Positions 12,408 to 24,782 of a stretch of DNA of 64,000 bases are shown here, in pieces. Numbering within the stretch: the first letter of the stretch is position 1; every line of letters begins with the position of its first letter. A program made the position numbers and the translations under genes. Where the stretch lies: contig OX421966.1 in assembly GCA_949128115.1 (NCBI GenBank), positions 54,867,416 to 54,931,415 on the forward strand, read 5' to 3'. The notes beneath the pieces are model-generated. The model made no database searches. It saw only the letters and a list, made by a program, of their open reading frames with translations, and had not been told where the DNA came from. The DNA comes from Anaspis maculata (lineage: Eukaryota > Arthropoda > Insecta > Coleoptera > Scraptiidae).

Positions 12408-12494
12408 ATGAGTGGTACCGGTGAAGAAAACAACGACGACCTCTCAGTTGAAGATTTCATAGAAGCAGACCAGTGGTGTAGCGACCAGCTGAAG
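12408..12494 (+). CDS. Candidate short first coding exon (weak)
   Basis: An ATG in good context (AAATATG) opens a 29-codon acidic frame, MSGTGEENNDDLSVEDFIEA followed by nine more residues. It ends at AAG|GTAGGA, which fits a splice donor at phase 0; without splicing the frame stops after two more codons. The preceding 100 bases are AT-rich as expected of a leader. No downstream exon was recognised on the plus strand. The antisense open frame over the same bases has no domain. It may be a real first exon, an exon fragment, or chance. Confidence 0.2.
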
Positions 12495-12647
12495 GTAGGA
12501 TGATTCTCAAGTAGGATGCTGCATGACCGACAGAGCATTCTACTAAAAAAATACTCACAAGGTCAAGACTGTCAACGTGCAAAATCTCCCTGCATTTGAC
12601 GAATTTTTGTGCAGTAGCTTGCTTCATGGGTAGGCTGCTTTACGTTA

Positions 12648-12771
12648 CGAGTTGGCTGTTACATAAGTGGTTTTCAGACACAAAGCCGAAATTTGCAAAA
12701 CGAGGGCGCAGCCTCAGTTCTGTCAGAGGCTGAGTGTCGGAAAGCATCTTGTGTAACCAGCCACGAGTGTT
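12648..12771. mobile_element. Small hairpin MITE (about 124 bp)
   Basis: The left end 'gttggctgttacataag' (about 12651) mirrors 'cttgtgtaaccagccac' (about 12748) through imperfect terminal inverted repeats of about 28 bp. The loop contains a second short palindrome around 'cagcctcag...ctgag'. No coding content. Confidence 0.5.
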
Positions 12772-13126
12772 GTACATATTTTACTTGTTTTTTTTTCCAT
12801 TGAAAATTGTGAAATTTATATGATTTTTGAGGTTATTTTGACAAGTGTCAACTCAAATACCTAAATTGTAATATCCATGTACAACTTATATGAAAGTCAT
12901 AACATCTTATGTATTAGCACAACAAACGCGTAATAGTACCTAGTTTATAAACTGTGCAGCTCCTATATAACTCCCACGCGATTCCACTAGAGACTACGTA
13001 CAACGTACAGTACCGTAACAGACCCAGCGGGATTTCTATGGATTTCAATAACATTATTATTGGCAGTTTTAATAGAAACGTGTAGGTACTCTGGAGTTGA
13101 GCGGAGAAAAGTTGGCGGGTGTAATA

Positions 13127-13260
13127 GTACATTACGTAACAAGAGTAGTAAGTAGCATATTACGCACGCAGGGAAAAGTTGCGCACGAGCGAGCGTAGCG
13201 AGCGAGTGCAGTACTCCCTGAGTGCGTAATTGCTTTACTACTCGTGTCATGTACAGTACT
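13127..13260. mobile_element. Foldback hairpin element (about 134 bp)
   Basis: Inverted arms 'agtacattacgta...agtagtaa' and 'ttactactcgtgtcatgtac' surround a centre with the near-palindrome 'gagcgagcgtagcgagcgag'. The motif also appears in abbreviated form near 13000-13020. Non-coding MITE-like structure. Confidence 0.5.
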
Positions 13261-13553
13261 TTACCTACGACCCCAATCCAAAGCGGTATTGTAACTTTGT
13301 AAGGGGCCCAGAATAATTCTCAGAAATCCAAGGTAATAAAACAGTCCTATATCAACAATAACAGTAGATATTGACTTAAAAGTTATAATTAACGTGAAAT
13401 GTAGCCAGTGGTATTGTAAACGGCAAAAATTATAGGCAAAAAAGCCACGTATATCATGAAATACCTACAATTTAAGTTCTCCCCTGATTCAAAATTCAAA
13501 TAAAATCCCGCCGTATGCAGATTGTGTTGACTGGTCGGTGCGAAGTGTGCCTT

Positions 13554-13591
13554 GACACTCTTGACAGGAGAAGACACTCTTGACAGGAGAA
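13554..13591. repeat. 19-bp perfect tandem duplication
   Basis: The unit 'gacactcttgacaggagaa' occurs twice back to back. No unit on either side. Confidence 0.8.
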
Positions 13592-16241
13592 GCACGCACC
13601 GCATAGCAGTGTCAGCGGCCGTCATCCGTGTTCATAATATTAATATCCGTGTTCATAGGATACTAGGTTTTGCCAAATTTAAAGTGTTCAGCGAGGAATT
13701 GCTTCAGTTGATTACTTTTATTGTATTTAAATAAGAATAATAGTATTTTGTATCTCATATTATACACTTTTGGAAACTAAAACTACAGTAAATCGGAGAA
13801 GGGGCACTTTGAGTGGTGTTTACGGCCATCAGATTAATCCAATGTCAAAGACGGATAGCATTTTCAAACTCTGGTGTCTGCTGGCTCGGTGGTTGTCTGT
13901 TATACAACGCTTTTCGTCGAGACCTAAAAGAAAAGCACCCACAAATCGATTCATGAAAATTGAGTGTTTACTTACTGTGCCTAAAGCGAGGCCTGAGGTG
14001 TATTCAGAAGCGTACCTACCTATTAGGTATAGCCATCCCTCTGATAGCCGTTCAATTCTTAGTTCAGTGTGGTGATATAGTTGGATTTCAACACTGGGAC
14101 ATGAATATTGGACAGCAATAAATAGTATTATTTGAAAACTATCTAACTTAGGTAGGCGGGCAGCAGAGTACCTGTCATTAGACATTAGATTGATGCTTGA
14201 CGTAACTGAACTGTCTGATTTTTACACCTACTTGATCCCAAGTTGTTGGTGACTGCGGGCACTTCTGGCATTGATATTTTAAATCTTTTTTAATAAATCT
14301 CGCAAAATTATTGTGATCAAGTAAAAACTAAGCTCTACAAATGCAAGCTAAAATTTAATCAAGAAATTCTCGATTACCTTACTTGGGAAAAAAATCTGGA
14401 CGATTTTGTTGTTGATACATCTCACTTCTATGGCGATGCCTTCGCTACGAATATATACAGCTAGTCTTGCTTAGGCTTTCGGTGTGAAAGGTGCTATCGA
14501 GGCACGCGTCAGGTTCTCGTGAAATGCTCCCATTTTTGAATGTGAATTCTTTGAAAATGTCTTTCGATCAAAATTCCCCCAACATCAGAAACATTAGTTC
14601 CCTAACTGTGCGATTTACTTTACCATTACCGCACGCTGTGCGATTTACTTTACAGAATACGTCACGATGTGCGTAAGGGCTCACTTACTTAGGTTCCTAG
14701 TTGTGCGGTATACGGCACTTACGGTAGTGGTCGTAGGTAAAACTCTTTAAAATCCGGCGGCGTGACGGAAAGACATCCCGTATACAAATACGAAGTCGCC
14801 CAGATGATAAGTTAGTGAACCTGCGAGGTCACGTGTGTGCTAAGGGGCGATTTCCGGAGAGGGTGTGCGTGGGGTTAATTTCGTCCGAACCAGGCACGGG
14901 CACCTCGACCCCGGGTAGGTGCCCTGCGACTCTGCACATCGATTTTCAAACACGCCGAAAGAATTCCACCTGACCTGAAAACCATATACTCATGTGCATT
15001 ATGCACTGTTTACGCCGTACTTCATTGTTATTTCACTCATAACAGCTCTGGTACAAGACACGTTATTCAACTAATAATGCCTTCCTACCTGACAACGGTG
15101 ATTGTTTTTCACAACGACAGGCCGTTTTTTTTTTGTTTCAAGAATTTCGCTTCAACGCCCGATTCCAAGCCCACCAAGCTACGTATCCACAGTTCCAGAT
15201 CTCAGGCGCAGATTTTGGAACCGATGGCCTGGCGGGAAAAGTCACTTCTTGATGTTGTGCAGCCCGTGCAAGTATGGCGTAAAACGTTGAAGGCACCACG
15301 GGCGTTAAGAGCATAACGCCTGTCCTAGGCCTGCGGGAAAGTACACCATCATACCTTAATTACCATTTTCTAGTCTTTTGAGAACTTACGTTTATTATTG
15401 TTGATCTCTAGATGGTGATCTACTTGGTCTTTACGACCGAATTTCAGTATCTTGTATATCTACCCATACCTAGTCTAGCGAAGCGTTGAAATACAGCAAA
15501 GCCATATTTTTCCGCGTTTCCCATTTCCTGGTGTCTGATGCAATGAATGTGTGTACCAGCAGGGTATAGGACTCTTAGGCATACAAGGTACAGGTAAACA
15601 TTGAAATTACGATCCGAAGCGGCGAAAAGGTCATATATTAGACATCGGGGGGCATAAAAATCGACGCAAAGTCGACCATAAAACATCTGCCATGTTCGTA
15701 CATTACGTACATCTACACCTGTCAGAGGCAACAAACTACGGACGGCGCAACTATAAATATCGAAACTTTGTAAACTGATCAGCATAACTTCTCTCGTGTT
15801 CTACTTGCAAGAATTGTCATGCAGAAGTTCCTAAGTATGCGAAGACTTGGTAGCTTTGAATTCGAAGCTAGTTTCATGATGCGATAGGAGGTCGATAAGT
15901 TTAGTCACTGGATACCTAATTAATATTACGAGGTGGTTTCAAAGGGAATCTGTAACGTTCTAAAAAGGTGTATAGGAAATGTAGTAACAACCTCATAGAA
16001 TTTTGTTGCCGCTTTTTTTGAGAATTCGTAATTCGCGGTTTTTATCACCGGTGTATTCGTTGCAATCGTGAACACTGAACAGTCTAGTCGATATGGAGAG
16101 AGTGACACCACTGACACCGCAATAGGTTTCACTGAAAATATTTTCGATCAGTAACAAGAGTATGTAGTAAAGAGTATTTTCTGAAAATTTCCGGAAAATA
16201 TATCCATAGGGTATGGGTCGCAAGAGTATGCAACCCGCTTG
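13592..16241. other. No gene recognised
   Basis: Unannotated sequence. 14690-15000 is somewhat GC-rich. A 16-mer 'tgtgcgatttacttta' recurs at about 14607 and 14638. Open frames here, the longest being 113 to 118 codons on the minus strand near 15.5 and 14.0 kb, have no recognisable domains and are probably chance. Confidence 0.4.
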
Positions 16242-18448
16242 TAGGCCAGTCAAATAAGGAAAGCTAGAGGGAAAAAACTGTTGGAGTTTTGGAAATTTGA
16301 CAGTAATGTCCGGTAAGGTGTACTGATAAACATACTAAAAGTCCCCAACTCTACCTATTGAGCTCGAGCCGCCATCTTGGAAAAATGGTCCTTCGATCCA
16401 GTTTTCTGCTTATATTGCGCGCTAATCATCAGAGATATTCAATTAGGTTTCATTAAAAATCAAGGCTATAAAATTGTCTACAAAATATGTTTCATGCCGA
16501 TTTTTCTCTCGTATCTGTTGATATTAATTAAATTAAATTAACAAAAAAAAATTTAAAAAAAGCAATTTTTTGCCTACGGCTGGCCTATATTGACTTCAAA
16601 ATTTGTGAAGATGTTGGCAGTCTACATCAAAGCTAAACTTGACAGTTGAAATAGAAAAAAAAATGCGAAAATATTTTTTAATTTTTTTTTTAATTAAGCA
16701 AAAATTTGGTTTTCGAGTTTGACATTTCCAACAGGGCGGAGTAAAGGTTTCAATCGAACATCAATCAGTTTTGATATTTACATATTGTAAGACAAGATTT
16801 CATCAGTATTGTGCCTTCACGAGCTTCTGGAATGCTCGATATGAATTAAACTAAAAGAATAATCGCTAAGTCCAAAAAGTATTGTCGATTGGTTCCGAAG
16901 GAAACATTTCGAAACAAAAGACATCAGCAAAGGATATACAGGAGGTCCAAAGGTTATTCAACTGTATATGAGCCCCATATTGATGTGCCTTATCCAAAAT
17001 AGTACAAAAGAATCAATCAAAATGTTAAAATCCACCCTGTATAACAAAAAGTAACAATACAAAATGGAAGTAGTAAAGCATACCCTGGTGCCAAAAGTAC
17101 AGCCTTCACATTGCTGAAAAAAAGAACAAAATTGATCGATTTATTTGAAAGTTATTAGTCCTCAAACTTGACTTTACAAATTTCAGCCAGTGAAATATGG
17201 AAAAGTAGAGAGAAGTAACTGTCGGAGTTTCAGAAATTTGACAGGGATGTTCGCTAAGGTATACTAATAAACATACTGAAAGTCCCCGCCAGTACCTGTT
17301 GCGCTTGAGCCGCCATCTTGAAATAATGGTCCTTCGATCAAATTTATTACCATTTTTTCAAGATGGCGGCTCGAGCACAACAGGTAGTGGCGGGGACTTT
17401 TAGTATGTTTATTAGTGTACCTTACCGAACATCCCTGTCAAATTTCTGAAACTCCGACAGTTACTTCTCTCTACTTTTCCATATTTTACTGGCTGAAATT
17501 TGTAAAGTCAAGTTTGAGGACCAATAACTTTCAAATAAATCGATCAATCTTGTTCTTTTTTTCAGCAATGTGAAGGCTGCATTTTTGGCATCAGGTATGC
17601 TTTACTACTTCCATTTTGTATCGTTACTTTTTGTTATACAGGGTGGATTTTAACATTTTGATTGATTCTTTTCTACTATTTTGGATAAGGCACATCAATA
17701 TGGGGCTCATATACAGTTGAATAACCTTTGGACCTCCTGTATATCCTTTGCTGATGTCTTTTGTTTCGAAATGTTCCCTTCATAACCAATCGACAACACT
17801 TTTTGGACTTAGCTATTATTCTTTTAGTTTAATTCATATCGAGTATTCTAGAGGCTCGTGAAGGCACAATACTGATGAAATCTTGTCTTACAATATGTAA
17901 ATATCAAAACTGATTTATGTTCGATTGAAACCTTTACTCCGCCCTGTTGGAAATGTCAAACTCGAAAATCAATATTTTGCTTAATTTGAAAAAAAAATCA
18001 AAAAATATTTTCGCAATTTTTTTTCTATCTCAACTGTCACGTTTAGCTTGGATGTGGACTGCCAACATCTTCACAAATTTTGAAGACAATATCTTTAGCC
18101 ATAGGCAAAAAATCGCTAATTTTTTGATTTTTTTTTTGTTAAGTCAATTTTATTAATATCAACATATACGAGAAAAAAATCGGTATGAAACAATTTTTGT
18201 AGGCAATTTTATAGCCTTGATTTTTTATGAAACCTAATTGAATAATATCTCTGATGATTAGCGGAATATGAGCAGAAAATTGGATTGAAGGACCATTTTT
18301 CCAAGATGGCGGCTCGAGCTCAATAGATAGAGTTGGGGACTTTTAGTATGTTCAACAGTACACCTTACCGGACATTACTGTCAAATTTCCAAAACTCCAA
18401 CAGTTTTTTCCCTCAAACGGAAAAATTTGTTCTAATTTGACTGGCCTA
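16242..18448. mobile_element. Large foldback element with four terminal modules (2.2 kb)
   Basis: Near-complete palindrome centred at about 17347. Outer ends 'taggccagtcaaat' (16242) and 'atttgactggccta' (ending 18448) are perfect inverses, possibly including a TA target. A module of about 125 bp ending in a 'gagccgccatcttg' box occurs four times: 16270-16397 and 17205-17345 in one orientation, 17350-17475 and 18290-18415 inverted. Each arm therefore carries two copies of its own end, and the arms themselves are mirror images. Between the modules the arms also mirror each other, including 'caccctgtat' near 17034. No transposase frame. Confidence 0.8.
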
Positions 18449-18861
18449 TTGCTAGAGGAACTGCCGACGCTCTCTGCCAGCCGACAGTCGAAGCTTACGT
18501 GTCATTGTGACGTGATAAGTCAAATTAGAGCTGTCATCGATTGAAAAATTCAGAATTTGTCGGGAAAGCTGGGATATTTGGTTGTTTCCGCTGCTTCCCC
18601 TTATGCTTGCACTACTAACTGATAAGTGATACTAATTATTTCCTGTGTATTGTTTCTTTGCTTGGTCGAAGTTTTTACAAAATCTGAAGTTTTGCATTTG
18701 CAGTTTGTCGGGCCCCAAGTTAAATTGAATTGTCCTCCTGACTCTCCTTCACGTTGGAATTTCGAAATGAAGCACCTGAATGTGAACTAACACTATTCAA
18801 TATCATGAAGACATCTGTGTTTGCGTTACAGTTCCAAATAGGAAAAAGTGGTTGTTTTCAA
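18449..18861. other. No gene recognised
   Basis: No coding frame, inverted repeat or tandem repeat noted. Confidence 0.4.
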
Positions 18862-19038
18862 TAGACTAAAGCCTAGTCTACAATATGGTTTTTAGTTGCA
18901 AGTTGCAAGTCTCTAGTCGCAAGAGTTGGGCTAGAACCAACTATCACTGCGACTAGCGACTGCAATTCCAACCTCACTTCCACCTTGCGACTTGCAACTT
19001 GCAACTAAAGACCATATTGTAGACTAGGCTTTATGCTC
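18862..19038. mobile_element. MITE with 45-bp terminal inverted repeats
   Basis: The ends 'aaagcctagtctacaatat' at 18866 and the inverse ending about 19034 continue through 'agttgcaagttgcaagt' on both sides. An internal short duplication of 'ttgcaag' is present in each arm. No coding content. Confidence 0.75.
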
Positions 19039-19084
19039 AAGGATAGTCTGTTAAGATATTGTCGTGGATTTCGGGTTCGAGCAG

Positions 19085-20940
19085 ATTTATTCAAGAAACT
19101 TGAGTAAATAACGAATCACACAACGGTAACTCTAACACGACAACTCTCAACTCGTTCAACAACTCGGTTTCGCAGGTGTTCTCTCAAATAAAGGCTTCGG
19201 TAAGCTGGATCAAGATTTCTTTCACAGGCTTCTTTGAAACCACAAGTTTGTTCTTGGCGTATTTACCACCAGCGCTTTCCCATAGTCTATAGAGCGTGCT
19301 GTTCTTCAATCGAAGCGATTTTTATCAGGCCAGGTAGGCTTTTAGCACCGGACCGCATTGCACAATCTTTTGCCATTCGGGTCTTCGATTATTTTCCAAC
19401 TAGCCATTAAGAGGCCCTAAGATGTCGTCGTCTTGTTGTGCCTTCTTTATTTCTTCCAAAGAAAGTTTCAAACCGCCACATTCAAATTATTCAACTTTAA
19501 CGACGTTTATCACCACTTCCTTATCCTCTTGCTTCGAACAATGCTTGCAATGTCCCAGGCATGGCCGTCGAGACAAGGCGTTAGCGTTGGAATGCGCCTT
19601 TCCAGGTCGGTGCTGAGTTTCCATGTCATCAACTTGTAGTCTTTCGATCCAACGAGCGACTTCTTCTTCTGGATTTTTTAAGTTTGTTAACCATTTCAAC
19701 GCACCATGATCAGTTCTTGGGATGAATCTTCGACCATACAAGTATGCATGGAAGTGCTCGATGGATTTCAAGACTGCAAGTAGCTCTTTTCTTGTTACGC
19801 AATAGTTTCGTTCTGGTTTGTTCAACGTGCTGCTGTAGTAGCCCAGAAGCTTCTCTTGTCTATCTTGCATTTGCGACAGCACATCGCTTCTCTACTGCTG
19901 TCGTCTGTTTCGAGGATGAAAGCGCCTTCGTCTCGAGGAAGTGCCAACACGGGACTCGTTTTAAGAACATTTTTCAAGTCTTCGAATGGATGTTGGTATT
20001 TCTCAGCCCATCTGACGACTTTCGTAGCTTCTGTGAGGGGATGGAGAGGTTTAGCGATCTGGGAGTACCCTCTTGCAAACTTGCGGTAATAACCCTAGGA
20101 AACTCTCAATTTCTCGAACGTTCTCTGGCGTCTTATTCTAGTCCTTTACATCTTGAATTTTGTCTTCGTCGGTTTGAACACCAACTTTTTTCATCACGTG
20201 ACCCAGATAACTCTTTATTTTCCTTGGAATAGATGACATTTCTTTGGATTGAGCTTCAAGTCTGCCTTTTGTAATTTCCGAAAAACTAGCTGGAGTAGGT
20301 CCATTTCCTCGTGAAAAGTCTTCCCATGAACAATCATATCGTTCAAGTACCTTAGAGCAGTTTTCCATGAAAGTACTTCAAGGACCTGTTCCACCAACCT
20401 CTCGAAGGTCGTCGGGGCATTACATAAACCGAACGGCATAACTTTGAAGTGCCAAAGTCCAGCACACGAAATAAAAGCGGTCTTTTCCTTGTCTTTTTGG
20501 TCCATTTTTCCACTTGCCAGTAGCCGCTCTGTAGATCTAAAGTAGAAAACCAGCTTGCTCCAGAGACGGCGTCGTTGTGTCATCAAGTCTCGGCAACGGA
20601 TAAGAGTCTGTCATGGCAACGTCATCGAGTTTTCGGTAATCGACGCAGAAACGTGTTGTTCCATCTTTCTTTTTCACCAAAACAATTGGTGAGGCCCAAG
20701 GGCTACACGGAGGCTCAATTACTCCTCGCTGCTTCTCCATGTCGTCAATCAGGTTATGCACTTCTCCAATCCGGGTGAATGGAATTCGACAGGGGGGGGG
20801 GCTGCTTGATTGGCTGAGCATCACCAACATTGATCCGATGTCTTACCATTTTTGTTCGTTCAAAGTCTCCCGAGTGGTTGAAGAACCAGAGAGTGGATTA
20901 TTGAGTGCACCACAGCTACTGCCTGACAATATAAATAGGT
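19085..20940 (-). pseudogene. Ty3/gypsy pol remnant (RT and RNase H)
   Basis: The minus strand reads from the RT leader (VRHRINVGDAQ near 20850) through RT (VDYRKL near 20640, MPFGLCNAP near 20435) to RNase H (TRKELLAV, RTDHGALKWL near 19700). It ends in the RPGKAHSNANALSRRP block near 19580. A piece just before the integrase zinc finger lies near 19230-19290, after which the sequence runs into apparent LTR material with an AATAAA at about 19087. The second RT catalytic motif reads YLND rather than YLDD, losing one metal-binding Asp. Frame changes occur near 20800 (a long G run), 20560 and 20360. Integrase, protease and gag are absent. Clearly inactive. Confidence 0.85.
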
Positions 20941-21350
20941 GTAACCTCAAAATTTGTAAATATTCATCAGAGGCATAGCTATATTCAGGCTTTCGTGAGC
21001 GCCAAGATATGAAGGCACCCTGTATGTAAGAAGCCGTGCGGCAGAGTGACGAACGATTGATTTCCTACAACTCGCAACTTCTAACCTGCCGACTAGCTGA
21101 TGGCGTGATTTATAATGGCGCAAATCCTCGGGGGAATGCTGCAGAGTTTCCACCCGGTAAAACGAAAGATTCGATTGAAAATGTTGAGAAAGAGATGAAT
21201 GGGAGAAGAAGCGCGCGGATGATTCACAGGAGATGGCGCATATCGTATCGCTTTTCCTCCTCCGTACGTTGTGATGCGACCATATTGACAAGTATCAGAT
21301 CTGTCAAAAGTCACTAGATGCGTTTGACAGCCCCAAGTGAATAGGGAACT
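20941..21350. other. No gene recognised
   Basis: Contains a solitary 'caccctgtat' end-like motif near 21018, probably the scar of a MITE. No coding frame with a recognisable domain. Confidence 0.35.
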
Positions 21351-21833
21351 TGCCGCGAGGCACCGTTGAACCGCAGCGGTTCCAACAACGATCCTATCTC
21401 CATCTCTTGCTATCCAATTGTGTTCTCTTTTCATATCCTTCAAGCGCGAGAATGCATCGGTCCTAACCGTGGTGAGGTGTCAGATGACCGCGGTTTCAGT
21501 TTGAAGTTAAAATGTTATCTTGACCTAACAATCGACACAATCATCAACATAACAAGAAACCTCTGAGCTGGGTAATCCGTATCCAAATGAAATAAATCCA
21601 GTTCCGTTCCAGCTAAACCCACCTATTTTCCCGAGCTCCCGTCCCGTTAGGTTAGATCTGACAATTCTGACATATGGCAGAACCGCCACACTGAACCGGC
21701 CACTCCACCCGGTCCCTGATATTGCGAACCGTTGAAATACACTCCAAGTAAAAAGCTTGAACCGGTTAGGTCGCGGCAACGCAGCGGTCATGCAGAATCG
21801 TGCACCGTTGACTCAACGGTGCCTCGCGGCAAA
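21351..21833. mobile_element. Terminal-inverted-repeat element (483 bp)
   Basis: Perfect 20-bp inverted ends: TTGCCGCGAGGCACCGTTGA at 21351 and its inverse ending at 21833. The similarity weakens inward ('cgcagcggt' near 21375 and near 21781). The right end also holds a short palindrome, 'gcaccgttgactcaacggtgc' less one base. No clear target duplication and no transposase. Confidence 0.65.
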
Positions 21834-23760
21834 ATGCCTAATGTCACTAGGGTTGCAGCGTTGACAGTGCTGACAGGTAGGCGTAAGCGTCTAAGGTTGG
21901 GTTGTGGCTCGTTTGAAAGCTGAAAGAAGGATTATCAAGTTATGAAGTTGCAACAAAAGTGAGGGTTAGGAAAAGGGCGTCGTGGAAGGGAAAAATGAAA
22001 AGGCAATCTGCATTTACTATTACATCTAAAAAATGTTAATTGGTTGTCTACTTTCAGTGTTTATTCAGTTTGCTAGCGCCGGGTCTAGAACATCTACCCA
22101 GCGCGTCCGGCATAAGAGTTTTTTCCGGTTTTAAAAAGTCATGTTTCAACGCTTGTGCGCATCCTTATCGTTGGTTAGCGAATGTGTTTGAATTTGCTGG
22201 CGTTCTGTACGACAAATAATCAGAATCTAAAAGAAAAATTAAAAAAAAAATTGTAGTTCAAGTTCTTGTTCAAAAGTTGGGGCTGGAAGGGCTCTTGGAA
22301 CAAAAGCTAGACTTTGCAGAATTCAATTAGCCAAAGCTCTTGATACCAAGTGGGTGAATCTAGGATTTTTGGAAATGTCAAGTCCTTGGACACCCTGTAC
22401 TTCAATAGGTGTGAGTAAAGATCGGACGTCTTCAATATGAATCCAGGATCCAAGCATCCCGAGAGTTTTTATATAGAAAACAGTAAGGGCCTGTGCCAAC
22501 AAATTTACTTCGCTCAATTTTCCGTGATCTCTCTCCCCGCGAACAAGCCATTTCCACTTGTAATGCGGCCGGCCTTGGAAAAACAAAAGACAAAAACCAT
22601 TCCCCCCCGTTGCACCCCGGCTCTCCAAAAGTGGCCTCTATCTGCTGTAAACCCCCACCTGTTGTTTGGAATTCTTGGCGCCATTTCAACAGTTTTTCCG
22701 AACGATATAGTCGCGTGTTTTCCCAAGCCAACCGTTCCGCAGAGTTTAAACTCATGAATCAGATAGGTATTTAATTTGTTGGACAAAAAAAGAAACCGGA
22801 CGAAACTTTCGACTGACCCTACCTAAACCTGGCGACGTCGTGGAATTGGGACGCCGGCTTGCGCGCGCGTTCGATAAAAGTCGCGTGTGTGTGCGAAGGA
22901 CTACGACAACATCCTCTCTAAATCCCGAATATCCTTTTCCCCCGCCACTTTTCGTGAACGTCATCCCCTCCTTTTCGCGCGCGGCGCCACAGTCGCGCTC
23001 CACCCCCCGCTTCCCCTCACGCGGACCGTCGCGCGACCTACTTTACCGGCGCGCATAATTGCGCCAGGAAAGTTCAGATGTCGCCGCCCATTCGCATCGG
23101 CCGGCTAGATGTGAAATTTTGCCTCGCCGCATACACTCGCGCTGAACGAAAATCCAGTTAGCCGTGCTTTATGGCCCGGATAAACGTTTCCTTTTCCCAT
23201 CCGCCGCCGTCCTTTTTTGCTCCGCCGCCACCGCCACTGCCGCCGCCTTTCGTGACTGTACACAATTTCGTGTGTATATTTTGTGAAAGGAGTTATGAAT
23301 ATATGCGGCTTTAGTATAGGGTTGAACCGGCGAGAGAGGAAGCAGGGGGAGGGGGAGGAGGAACGGGTATATAAAGTCAAATTTTATTCACGTTCGTTCC
23401 AATTGAACGTGCCGGGACATTATGCAGCGGAAAACGGCGGAAAAGCCCCCGTGGCTTCGAGAGAGAAAAGGGTTTTGTGCTGGGCAAAGGAGAATGGGAA
23501 AGCGGGGGGGGGGAGGATGAAATTGGAGCTATTGTCGCTCTGAATTCCGACGTTGCGTGAAAACGGTGGAGCAGCTGAGGTGGGTATAGGTATACGACTG
23601 GGAACAAACGAAACGGAAGGAACGACGGCAATCAAAGAGGGCCTTTGTTTGGGTGACGTGCCGCGGTTGACAGATGACAACGAAAATGACAAGTTGCTTG
23701 ATCAAAGGTGAAAAGAATGTATACCTTACCGCATGCGGTCTCATATTATTTTGACATCCT
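21834..23760. other. GC-rich non-coding island
   Basis: From about 22800 to 23560 the sequence is unusually GC- and CpG-rich for this window, with runs such as 'ttgcgcgcgcgttcg', and frames stay open on both strands because stop codons are scarce. No frame has a recognisable domain. A TATATAAAG near 23367 could be a core promoter element. The island may be a promoter or untranslated first exon of a gene outside the window (inference). 21834-22800 shows nothing recognisable. Confidence 0.35.
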
Positions 23761-23934
23761 CATTGTCCAGTGTCTTTTCTTTTCAACATTCTCGATACCA
23801 TCTCGTACATCCTGGTTGGTGCAGGATTTATGTCGGAAAAAGTAACCGTGAAAAGTAGTAATAACTCATAAACCGGTTCTGGTGTTTGACACACTCATCA
23901 GAGATATGTTTTGAATTATTAAGTATCTAATTAC

Positions 23935-24340
23935 CTATACGCCCGAGGAGGGCGCATCGTGTAGTAGGCCGCTCCAGTCGGGTGATAAGATAACTTGACC
24001 GCAGCAACGTTGGCCGCTGCCAAGAGTTGGATGGGTGACTAGGTGTCTTTCATCTGATTTGAAGCCGTTATGGAACTCCTCCTCGGCTGGTCTTAGGCAA
24101 ACCCCCCGAGTATACATGCCTCCAACCGGCGGTACGGCAATGTGTAGAGGAAAACCGGCAGCGAAAAACGGGAGTCGAGGTCAACCGTGCGCTTGTTGGC
24201 CCCAGGCACCACATTGCGGCTCGGTGAGTCCGGCTGGTCTGGGAGAGGGGTACAATGGGCCCAATAATGAGGTCTACGTGCCAGGTGGGACTGTGTTCCA
24301 CTGCCGAGTGTACCTGCGATGTCAAATCAGACGTGCCTTA
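23935..24340. other. GC-rich block, possibly retroelement untranslated sequence
   Basis: Sharply bounded GC-rich sequence in AT-rich surroundings, with frames open on both strands but no domain. The style resembles the untranslated ends of non-LTR retrotransposons, but no homologous block elsewhere in the window confirms this. Confidence 0.2.
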
Positions 24341-24462
24341 TTTGCGATTTCAACTACGGAATCGTGTCCGAAACTTGAACAAAATGGCGGATTTTAATGG
24401 CTTTCAGCGCCGTTGAAGAGCTTGCCATTTGAGCTCTCAAACTCAAAAAAACCAATGAAAAA

Positions 24463-24710
24463 TTAACTTGATTTTGAAACAGCAATTCCAATTGTTCTGT
24501 TGTACCTTTCAACAGGGTTCGCCTGCGGATGGTATTTGGCGGTTTACCAGATGCTCTGCCCCCTGTACTCACTACATGGTTTACAGAATTCCCCACTAAT
24601 GAACTGGGAGCCATTATCACTAATGATGAACTAAGAGACCCCCATAGACCTGAAAAACTTCGCGTTCATGCGCACCAACCTTAGCACCAACATGTTCGTT
24701 TTGTGATGTT
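24463..24710 (-). pseudogene. Ty3/gypsy integrase core fragment
   Basis: The minus strand near 24490-24640 reads ISDNGSQF, then about twenty residues later TAKYHPQAN and PVERYNR, the second-Asp and Glu regions of a gypsy DDE integrase. A stop codon precedes the ISDNG block. No other pol domain adjoins it, so this is an isolated scrap. It is a different subfamily from the integrases at 48.6-49.2 kb and 58.9-61.1 kb, judging by motif wording. Confidence 0.75.
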
Positions 24711-24782
24711 CAAACTTTTGCTGCAGGGAAATCTATATATTCAACAGTCATAGAGATATACAACATAGACATAGACACAGAA

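Noticed and set aside
22323..23744. About fifteen overlapping open frames on both strands
   Set aside because: They reflect GC-rich composition with few stops; none has a domain and they contradict one another.
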